Of a stretch of 46,961 bases of DNA, positions 23,385-35,300 are shown one piece after another. The stretch lies in the NCBI GenBank assembly GCA_045106685.1, contig JBGCFB010000060.1, positions 1-46,961 of the forward strand. The letters are read 5' to 3'. This DNA is from JAUIGE01 sp045106685 (GTDB taxonomy: Bacteria; Bacteroidota; Bacteroidia; J057). A program made the translations under genes and the position numbers. How positions within the stretch are numbered: position 1 is the stretch's first letter; each line of letters starts with the position of its first letter. The notes below the pieces were generated by a model. That model made no database searches, had not been told where the DNA came from, and saw only the letters and a list, made by a program, of their open reading frames with translations.

Positions 23385-26300
23385 TTATGGAAGCAGTGTA
23401 AACTTACCGTTGTTGTTAACCCACTGTCCGAATGGGTCCAAGGCATCAACCTGGCCATTCATATCGAGGTCAGCAGCGTCGTAGACACTAAATGTTCCGT
23501 TCCGTGTCGTCCAGAATAGGATGTCAGCAGCAGAAACCTGCGCATCACCATCTGCATCACCCGAGATCATCAATGCCTTACCTCCAGGAGAGGTCGTTGG
23601 GGCATCAAAGGTTACGACTGCTCCATTAAAGAAGTCTATAAGCGTAACATTATTATCAAGGCTAATCGATATCGCAGTACCCATTGGAATGTGGTTACGG
23701 TGCTTAACAACTATGTGATAACCATTATCAGTAAGGCTGCTAAATACCAATGGAAGATCTGTCACCGGATCAACGATGAATCCATCTCGACGCAATAGGC
23801 CTGCCTGCTGTCCCGCAAGTGTGCCGTACCCACCAGTAAGTATGGTATCGTACAACTGAACCAGTACCCAATCGACGATGTCGTCATCGGTATTAGCCTG
23901 AGCTGCTAGTCGGCTGGCAAGTACTGTCGCTCCCTGACCATAAGGGTCCGTGGTAGGTAACAAGCTTGCCTGACGCAAGAAGTCGTTCATGTACTCTGTC
24001 GTAGTATTGTAAGTACCCTCAAGGGCAACACGCACATTGACAGACACTCCTGTGGATGCAGGATCAAACAAGGTCTCATAAGCTGTGTCAGAAGAACAAC
24101 CGTTTGCATCTGTACCAATCACCCAGTAGGTTCCGGCGTTCAGATTGAAGGCTGTGTCATTACTTGGCGCAGCATTACTCCATTCCCATGCAATCGGGTT
24201 TCCACTGATAGTTACAGCTTCGATTTCACCATCGCTACCGCCTACTGTACTAATTGCGACAATCTCTTGTGCAACAAGCTCAGGGCGCGCATTTACAGTA
24301 ATTTCGATCGTGTCAGCAGATGCCATACACTGGTCAGTTATCGTCCAGATCAACTCGTGGACACCAGGCCCAAGGTCTGATAGATCAGCAAGAGAGTCCT
24401 GGTCATTCTGGCTAAAGGTTCCTGATGTATTCAGTGTCCATAGACCTGTCTGACCATTCTTAGCTGCTGTTGCGCGTAACGGAATTGTATCCCCTTCGCA
24501 TATTGCTGTATCAGGAGTCATGATAACTGCAATGCCTGTCATAGGCGTCGGCTTCACTGTAACCTGTGTTGTACATGTTGCAATATTCAACGAAGCATCA
24601 CTCACAGAAACAATTACACTTACAGGTGATCCAACATCTGCACATGTATAATTATTCGGGAAGACGAATCGCGAAATGTTTGCCGAGTCACTACAGTTAT
24701 CTACTGTACCGTTCGTGATCGCTGCCATATCATCAGCATCCAAAGTGTAATTACCTGACTGGTCTAACAAGACTGTCAACGGGCTACACACTACAGCAGG
24801 TCGTGTAGAGTCAGCAACTGTAACATTGAACTGACAGAGGTTCTGGTTGTTAGCTACATCAGAAGCAACAATCGTAAGTCCAAATGTAGTCCCAGCAGTG
24901 TATTGAGTACCAATAACCGGAACCTGATTCAGGGTAACTCCGCCTCCACAGCCGTCTACAGCTGTAATGAGTGCACCGAAATCAGCTAATACATATTCAC
25001 ATGTGTTACCTAAGTATACGATTGTGTCATTCGGACAGTCTGTAATCGTTGGCCCTTGGTTATCCGCTAGAATAACATTGAAGGAACAAGTCGCCATATT
25101 GCCCTCAGTATCTGAAGAACTCATGGTGAGCAAGATTGGTCCGCCTCCACCAGTGACTGAGATCCCACTTGGAAGACTTTGTGTAATCGTGCGAGCACCG
25201 TCACAATTATCGAATGATGTTACTAGTGAAGTGTAGTCTGGCAAGATTGCCTGGCAACTTCCGTTAGCTGTCAATACTCGATCAGTAGGACAAGTCATAA
25301 CAGGCCCTGTTGTATCCTGTACGGTCACATTGAACACACAGAATCGACTATTGTTAAAGTCATCTGTAACGACCAAAGTGACAGGCATTACGCCTTTGCC
25401 ATACAATACACCCGGGAATGGTGCCTGATCAACATCAAGCAACGTGTCACAATTATCAGCTGCACTAAAGGTGCTTAGCGTATCAAATTTGATCGACTCC
25501 CAGAAGCAGAAATCATCTGCATATACAATCGTGTCATTAGGACATGAGATCGTCGGCAATACCGTGTCGCGTACCACAAGTGGAATGCTACATGAGTCAA
25601 CGTTTCCGTGTCCGTCAGCAAAGTATACTGTTGCAGTATCAAGTCCAGTAAACAAAGCTCCAGCAACTGGGCTCTGTGTGATGGTCACACTCAAGGCACA
25701 GTTATCAAGTGCAGAGATCGTACTAAAATCAGACACGTTTGCATCACACATGCCATTGTTGATCACGTCGACAGTATCATTAGCAGGACATAAGAAGGTC
25801 GGAGGCAATGAATCTACCGCTGTTACTTTAACAATACAGGTAGAGTCAATATTTCCGCCCATATCTTCGACAAACAGTTTCACATTTACCATCGTGTTGT
25901 GTCCATTGAGCAAAATTCCTGCTATAGGACGCTGTGTAACAGTGGCAGAACCACATGCATCGACAGCACTCGCTTGTACCATTGTGGCCAAGTCAGGAGC
26001 AAATACATCACAGTTTTGGTCAACGTACACAATCGTATCAGAAGGACATGTGAATGATGGCAACGTTAGATCGACCACAGTCACGGTAAGTGTACAACTT
26101 GCTGAATTACCTGATGTATCTGTAGCAGTCATTGTAACGAGCTGAGAATTACCAATACCACCGATAAAGGTTCCTGAATCAGGGCTCTGAGTGATGTCGA
26201 TATCAGCGAGTACGTTACAGTTATCTGTTACGCTTCCGATAATGATTGGACGATAATCGGCCAGCTTACCATTACAGTTAGCGTCCGCCGTCACCGTGTA

Positions 26301-29300
26301 GCCTACTGTTGGACATACAATGGTTGGAGGTGTGGTATCGCGCTTAATTACTTTGAAGCTACAGAACCCTTGATTTCCTGCAGTATCTACAGCAGTCAGG
26401 AGAACAGTAACAGTGTCAAGTGCACCAAATGGTGTTCCTGGCAGAGGTAGTTGCAGGATAGTCGCATTCTGGCTACAGTTATCGGCTACTGTTGCTGCGC
26501 TGGCGTAGTTTCCTACAAAAGCATCACAGTTAACATCCGTACCGGCGAAGGTGTCACTTGGACAGGTAATCACCGGCTTGGTAGTATCTGCAACAGTAAG
26601 GATAAATGTACATGAGTCAACATTTCCGGCGATGTCAGTAGCATATAGCTTTATCGTAGTATCACCTAGTGGCACCATCGCTCCAACAGCAGTAGCCTGT
26701 GTCATGGTTGGCTGATCACAGTTATCCATTACAACAGCGTGGAAGCCAAAGTCGATAATCGAATATTGACAACTCGCATCTGCAGGGACAGTAGTGTCTG
26801 CCTTACAGGTAATCGTCGGTGCAATATTATCCTCCAGTGTTATGGAGAATGAACAGGTGCTCGCATTTCCATCATTATCAGTAGCTGTCATGGTGACAGT
26901 CTGAGTTCCAGCACCTGAGATGGTAGCACCAGCAGCAGGAGACTGTGTAATGACTGGGAATGGCGTATTAGAACAGTTATCAGAAGCAACTACAATACTT
27001 GAATAGTCAGGAGCAAGTGCTTCACAATTACCGTCCAACATCAAGGTTGTATTTGTAGGAACATTACAGAGAATGTTAGGTGCGGTCGTATCAATGGTGG
27101 TTACATTGAATGTACACATACCCACATTACCAAATGTGTCACGCGCTGTTACTGTAATCGTAAAGGTGCTGATACCCAAAAGCTGGTTGCCAGGAGCAGG
27201 GCTTTGGAAGATGGTATCAAGCGGTGTACAGTTGTCAGTAGCAGAAGCGAGTCCTTGCACAATGTAGTTAGGCAATACAGCCTGACACAAGGCATCAGCA
27301 GGAATCTGCTGTGGCAATGGACAGGTTACATCCGGACCAGTATTGTCTTCAGAATAAATGCGGACGGTACAGGTGTCTGTATTTCCGAAATCATCCATCG
27401 CTACCAAATCAACATCAACAGAATCGCTGAAGCTGGCTCCTGCAGCAATCGACTGTGAAATAGTCACATCGTCATCGCAGTTATCAGTAGCAGTTACAGA
27501 TGATAGGGCAAAGTCAGGAACGATTCCCTCACAGTTAGCGTCAGCATCTACAGTAGTATCACCCATGCAGGAAATAACCGGCGCTGTACTGTCTGCCGCG
27601 AAGGCAAAGAAGACACAGGTGTCAGTATTTCCAGAAGGATCTACAGCAACAACTTTTACTTCAATAGAATCTTCAAACGTAATCGGACCGCTCATAAAGC
27701 CACCGAAGATCGTAGTACCGATTCCGCGAATAGTCTTTCTATGGCTTACACCTGTTGAGGTGACAACTCCCGCAGTCGAAATTCTTACAAATCCTGGATT
27801 GGTAGCACCAAGTTCTGCAGCTAGAAACTCTCCACCACCAATATATGTCAGGGCAGAGGTTATTCCAGAGATCGCATAGCCAGAGAGGCTAATTGGAGTT
27901 TGTAAAAAGCTAGTTGTATCGATCTTTGAAAATGAAACTGTTGTGAGTCCACTAGCATAATAGATATGGCCATCAGCATTATTGAAACTGATAACATGAC
28001 CTTGTGTACCACTACCAATAAGTGCAAGCGTGCTTACAGCTGCTGTCGCAGAATTGATCTCGTAAAGTGTTTCGGCCACTGTAGCACCGTTTCCGGTTAC
28101 TCCGAATAGACGACCATTTGGATCAAAAGTAATACTAGAGAATCTATCACCAAGTCCACCAATATCAGTAAGCACACCAGATTTTGGATCAAGTGTCGCA
28201 AGTCTTGAACTAGGAGAACCAACGTTAACCGTTGCATATATCGCACCTGTCAATGGATGTGTAGCTAAGCTCGTAACTCCGTTAACCACAAAGCCTCCAA
28301 GTGTAACCTTCTGAGAATCTAGCAAAGCAAGCGTAGTACGATCCCAGATAAAGATGCTGTCGACATCAGGCACAGAGGTCACAATGACTGCTGTATCACC
28401 AAATGAATACATCTGATTGATCGAAGTGCTTCCACAGTTATCAGTCACACCCAATACTGTCGAGTAGTCTGGCAACTGGGCCACACAGCTTCCTGAAAGG
28501 GTAGCAACGGTGTCCTTGGCAGGACAGGCGATGACTGGGTTTATCGTATCAATTACGGCAACATTGAATGTGCAAGAAACTTGGTTTCCGCCTGCATCAG
28601 TTGCTGTAAGTACCACCTGCGTGACACTATTTGCACCAGCGATGATCGGGAAGCCAGGCATAGGAGCCTGATCGTAGATCAAGGTTGCGTTTCCACAGTT
28701 ATCATCTGCTGTAATAAGGCCAGTATAGTCACCCAAGGTAGACTCACAGTTTACATCAGCATAGATCGTAGTATCATTGGCACATGCAGTAATAGTAGGT
28801 GGGCTGAGGTCGATCAAGGTAACGGTAAATGAACAGGCGACACTGTTTCCAGCATTATCTGTTGCAGTCAGTGTCACATTTTCAACCGCGTTCGCTCCAA
28901 GTAGAAGGACGCTGCCGCCTACTGGTGTTTGAGCCACACCTGCTACTCCACAATTATCAGAAGGAAGTGCCGAAGTCGTGTAGTCAGGTAACAAGAAGTT
29001 ACACTGCGCATTCGCTGTCAGCGTTTGGTTACCAGGACATATGATCGTCGGTGGCGTATTATCTTCCAGCACGACCTCAAACGAACAGCTACTTGTGTTA
29101 TTAGAAGTATCTGAAGCAGTAAGGGTAATCGTCTGGTTTGTATTTACAGTAATCCCTGCAGCAGGTGACTGAGTAACCGTTACAGGTCCACAGTTATCCA
29201 TTGAGCCAAGTGCACTGTAGCTAGTCAACAAGTAATTACAATTTGCATCCACAGATACGGTATCATTCATAGGACACAACACCATAGGGCTTGTTGTATC

Positions 29301-32300
29301 AGATACTGTTACAAGGAATGAATCCTGGCCTACATTTCCTGCCGCATCAGTTGCTATAAGGAATACCTTAAAGGTGGTATCTCTGTAGAACTTGAGTCCA
29401 GCAGGCGGGAACTGTCCTTGTGCGAGGAAGAAGCCATCGCAGAAGTCATTGGCGAAGCCTAGTGGCGAGCCAGAAGCAGTCCAGTCTGGAAGTACAGCTT
29501 CACATCCTGCCTGACGGTAAATATTCTGATCGACAGGACCAGTCACTACAGGTGGGAATGTATCAATCGCTGTCACATCAAATGTACATGAAGCACTTTG
29601 CGAACCATCGTTTACTGTCATTGTAACAGTCGTTACATTTCCAGAAGCTCCAGCGCTTACAGCGATTGGGCTTTGAACAGGAACTAATGCACCTGCACAA
29701 TTGTCGTTCGCAACGACTAATCCGCGGTAGTCAGGAATAAATGCAGAACACAGCACACTCAACCCTAGCGTAGTATCAGATGGACACGTGATAGTAGGAG
29801 GAGTCTGGTCTGCAACGGTAATGTCAAATGAACATACCGAAGACTGACCGTGGAAGTCCGTCGCAGTGATGTTAACCGTTTGGGTACCAAGTCCGGCCAG
29901 CGTACCTGGTGCAGGGCTTTGTACTACAGTAGGAGCACCATCACAGTTGTCCGTTACTACTACAGTAGGAACGAAGTTGATGATCACTGCCTGACAGTTT
30001 ACATTCACATTTGAGAACTGGTTAGGAGGACACTGAGTGATTGTAGGAGGAGTATTATCCACTACATTCACATCGAATGTACACTCACCAATATTTCCGT
30101 TACCATCACTCGCATAAAGCGTAATGGTAGTAGTATCCTGAATAGTTATTCCGGAAGGAGGGAATTGAGCATTTGCAGTCAATCCCATATCACAGTTGTC
30201 AGTCACTGTTGCAAGCGCTGTATAATCAGCGATTGTTACACAGCTCGCGTTTGCGATTACATCCTGATCCAATGGACAAGTAAGTACTGGCTTCACAGTA
30301 TCGACAGGTGCTACAGAACCAATATCGGTTAGCGTATCACGGCAACCACCTGCCTCAGCTACAATCTGGTAGCTAGTAGTAGCGAGTGGCATAGTGAAGC
30401 TAAATGTAAGATCAGTACCTGTACCAAGAATCGTATCGATAGGTGTTCCAGCAGGAAGCTCTTCGATAATATATGTTACGCCGGCAGTTGCTGACGAGAC
30501 TGTAATCTCAGCATTAGTAGGCAATGGAGGACAGTATGCTGTGTCACTCACAGCAAGGCTAATATCCAATGCTGTCTGGAAGGCTACATCGACAGAGTCG
30601 ATATTGGTACAAAGGTTTCCGTCAGTAACGGTCACATAGTAACGGCCTTCATTTGCTGCCGTAGCGCTAGCAATCGTATCATTCTGAAGTGAAGAGGTAA
30701 AGCTTGGAGGACCGGTCCATGACCAACTCGCAGCATCTCCACCATTTTCAAATAAGAAGATCGTATCACCTTTACACGCCAATGCAGAAGCAGTAGCATT
30801 TACATCGGGAGCATCATTTACATCAAAGTCGAGGCTCAATGTATCAGAAGAACATGAACCACCTACAGTATATGTGTCCAGACGGTATACCCAGTAAAGC
30901 GTATCGTTAGGGTCAGCAGAAGTCGCAGGAGATGGACCTGCCAATGGCGAGCTGCCAATAGAAGTTGCGGTACTCTTGCTGCTACCCTGGAGGTAGTTAA
31001 AGGACTGGCTCAACCAGTTAGCTGCGTTGCCCGTGCTACCAGAGATTTGAGCAAACAAATCAAGGGCGTCATTTTCACAGTATGTCAAATTAGGCTGTGT
31101 TACACTAATAGTAGTCTGTGGACGCACCCACGTTTTCACTTCAATACGGTTTACACTTTCACAACCCGTTACCGGATCTACCTGAGTAACCCAGTATGGG
31201 CCATTGCCACCACTACCTGAAACATTAGGAGTTGGCTCGGCAATAGGTGAACCACCTGTCTGAGTAGAATACCAGCGAATGGTATTTCCTGCAGCGTAAG
31301 TTGGGTTGGTACTGATAGGTCCTACGATAAAGCTGCTGTATGGAGCAGGGCTTCCTTCGTTGACACAATAACGCGTCTGGATAACTCCACAGTTAGGAGT
31401 ATTACTTGCGCAGATATCTTGAGAAAGATCCGCAGGAATAGGTCCTACACGTACTGTGAGGATACCACCTTCGCCACGACAATCGCCAGCATCAAGTGCT
31501 GATCCGTTTGTTCCTGTTCCATTGTTGAATGGAATCAGTTCCATGGAGAAGTAACCCTCTACTGCAGGATTGATTAGTTGTAGCGAAGTAGTCAAACCAC
31601 CATTTAGTACACCACCATTAAGCACATCTACTGGAGCTGTAATAAGTGTTGTTCCAAGTGGGTTATTGACATTCGAAGTATTTACAACACGAAGCTGCAC
31701 CCAATCGTTCGCTCCAAGATTCACACCGTTTACACGGCTGATAGGAGAAAGTGTCAGGTTATTCGTTCCGTTACATACGATGACCGTATCACGGCGATCA
31801 GCTACAGTTGAAGAATCATTATCTGTGCTTACCGTTTCACCATTTACATCAATCGAAAGGAATGGGATAGGATTGATCGTCACATTGACGGTCATGATGT
31901 CACCAAAGCACTCATCATTATCAAAGTCCCCATCATCATTTTTATCATTAAATGGTGTCAGCTGAAGCGTAAGTGAACCAGCCAGACTGCTATCAATCAG
32001 ATTGAGTCCAACAGGCGAAATCGCTGGCAACTGAGCATTAAATAGCGCGAGCTTTTCGTCAATGCTTAGTGGTAATGGCAAGCCAATGTTAACATTGGTA
32101 CCAGTTACATATAGATCAACACCTACGTTTGCAATGCCTAGTGCATTTGTAATTGTAGAAAAGTCAATGCTATCCAAACGGTGACACACGCTCAGGTTAA
32201 TAACCTCATTTCCGTCGAGTGCTTGGTTTGTTGTACCAATATTACTCAAGGTGTTGCCATTTACGGTCATGCTGACTTCAGGACGAGGCTCTACAGTGAT

Positions 32301-35300
32301 AGAGAAGAAAAGCGTGTCAGCCTTACATTCTCCATTGTCATATGTATTATTAGGAGCGCCGTTTGGTCCGTCAGTAAAGGCGATGAAATAGCCTTCCAGC
32401 TTACCAGGAGTTCCAGCAGCTACCAACTCGAGGTCGATGCTTTGTGGTGTACCTAGCAAAGTAACCAATGGACTAAGTGGAGAAGTTATCCCAGCAGGAG
32501 CACTTCCGTCTACAGTCACATTCGTCACAGTTGTATACGCAACCGAGACAGCCGCAGAAGGCGAACTGTTATCCTGACTCAGATTTGAGAAGGTAACGTT
32601 GTTCTTGCCATTACAGACTGTAAGCGATACAGACTCGCTAGCGTCAGCCTGACCATTATTGTCAGTTGACAGCGTTTCGCTGTTAATGTCAATCGACATT
32701 TCCGGAGCAGGAATCACAGTAATTGTTACTGAAATAACCTCACCCGGACAATCACTTGCATCAAGGCCAGCCTGGTCTCCGCTTTCGAAGAAAGGCGTAA
32801 TCAACATGCGATACTCACCTGTATCAGCAGTGTTCACCAAGCGAAGGTCGGTTACAGTAGGCACAAGCCCCTGGAAAACCGCCAACGGCTGTGAAACAAT
32901 CGTTCCTTGCGGATCGCCTGTCACATTATCATTCACATCAATCTCGGTACGCAAATATGTATTCGGTGAATTTACAACCGAAGCAATACTTGAAAGCGTC
33001 AAATTATTATCAACATCACATACTGTAAATGAATAGGTGTTGTCGTTTGTACCAAGATCGTTATCAGCAGTAACGGTGGTGTTATTGACGATGATCGAAA
33101 TCTCCGGTGACGACGTAACATTAAATGTTACCGTGTCAGTCTCTCCGACGCAGTCAAGCGCATCCAATCCGGCAGCATCACCCGACTCGCGGTAAGGTGT
33201 AATCGCCAGTTTGTACAAGCCAGGCATCATGGTATTGACCGCGGCCAGGTTTGTATTGATAGGGAGCGAAGCCGCTATATCATCGACATCCTGATCGTCG
33301 ATGGTTCCCATCGCGCTACCTGTAGTATTTGTATTCATCAATACTTCGATCTTCACACGTGAGCTATCGGTGGTATTGATTTCTACTAAATTATCAAGTG
33401 TAATATTCGTGGCTCCACCTTTACAAAGGTCAAAGATGTATGCTACGGCGTTTCCTCCATCCTTAGGGTCGGAAGTAACAGTAGTTCCATTTACATCAAT
33501 CGAAATTGCTGGAAGTGGATTTACATTAACAGTAACAAGAATAGGCTCTCCTCCACAGTCAAGTGCAGGGTCATAGTTACCAGGTCCTGAGAGTTCATTA
33601 AAAGGAATAACCCTTACCTGAATTTGGCCAGTCATGGTAGGATCTACCAATGAAAGCGTCTGAGCTGTAGTCGGGAAGTTTGCAAAAGGAATAACAAAAT
33701 CGCCAGGGCTATTCACATTAGTACTGCTTATAACCTCAAATGACACCCAGGTATTAGGTGTAGCGATGATTTCTGTTTTGTTACTAAAGACTACATTATC
33801 AGCAGTATCGCACACATCGAATGTGTACACATTATCGACTGTCAACAGATCGTTGTCAGCTGTAATGGTATTGCCGTTCAGTTGAATCGATACTTCAGGA
33901 ACAGGGTTTACGACAATCGTAGCAGTGTAAGGAGAACCCTCACACTCATTGTTGTTAAGCATTCCGTCCTCATTTTCATCATAAAAAGGTGTGATGACAA
34001 ATGTAGCAGTCTGAGGCATCGTCAAGGAGCTATTCGCGAGGCGAAGCGCAAGTGGCTGATTCGCCCAAAGCGGAGTCGCATTAAAGCCAGTCATCGAACC
34101 TTCCACAACTAATGGAGTGCCAGTCAGAGCAGTAGCTCCTAAGAACAAGTCTGTACCAGTTGCTTCAAAACGCACACCCAATTTGGCAGCAGCAATAGTA
34201 GTCCCGTCCTGAGAGATTGCTGTAACAGTAACGTTACTTGGTCCATCACATACATTGATGTTCGCAGTAGGGTTTCCACTATCAAAGGTAACACCCGCGA
34301 TGTCAAATGTGTATCCAGGAGTTGGACGCACTGTCACATCAACGGTATCTTTTCCACCAACACAATCATCCACAAGCGTCGAATCATCTGTTGTGTTTGT
34401 ACCAAAATTATATGACGTAATGATATAGCGAACAACCGCGTTAGCACTACTTGTGTTAATTAATGTTGCGTCGTCAATCGCATCACCAGAACTACGCTTG
34501 CGCTGTACAGAGAATCCAGAAGCAGTTCCACTCAAGAGTGAACCTTCAACGATAGCTCCATCGCCAGGTGATACAGTAAATGTAGAAATCGGTATAGAAC
34601 CAGAACAAACCACTTCTGTTTTGGCAGAAACGGTTACATCAGATTCAGGTAAAATGGTAATATTAAAACTAAGTGGATCACCTGTACACTCGCCTAGGTC
34701 AAGCGTAGCGCCGCCACCAGGAGTAGTCTCTATATAAGGTGTAAGGGTCGCACTAACTGTTTGGTTACTCGTGCTTGTCGTTGTAAAATTAATATTCGCA
34801 AAATTTACAGAACCGATTGGGTAGTGATACACTCCCGTTCCACCAGTTCCGAAAAAGTCGTTTGCATCAGTAAGGTCAACCTTCACCCACACGGCACCAC
34901 TGCCGCTTGGCGTGATCGTGCCTACTGTAGCAGCAGAAGCCGAAGCAATCGTACCGTTACAAATCGTGGTTGTCAAAGAAGGACTTCCAGCGTTAAACAC
35001 AATATTGGTAGGAGCAGAAATCGTGAACTGCATTTGAGGCGCAGGCTCGACGGTTACGGTCATCGTGAGAGGAGAACCAGCACACTCGCTACCATCTAAC
35101 ATAGCACCGCCACCAGGAGTAGTCTCAAAATAAGGTGTAGCGATATAGGTTATCGTCTGAGCAGAACCGCTCGTGTTCGTAATATCACCAGTGAATGTTG
35201 GGAAAGATGTAATCGGTCCAAAGTTGTCACCAGAAGGTAAGCCGCCTAGGCTACCTGTAATCGAAACACCCGCAGGCAATACCGGAACTTCAAGCTTTAT

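Noticed and set aside
25444..26145. 233-residue frame opposite the HYR array
   Set aside because: Its low-complexity Ser/Thr/Val composition is the complement of the repeated HYR codons. Several similar antisense frames occur along the array and share this cause.
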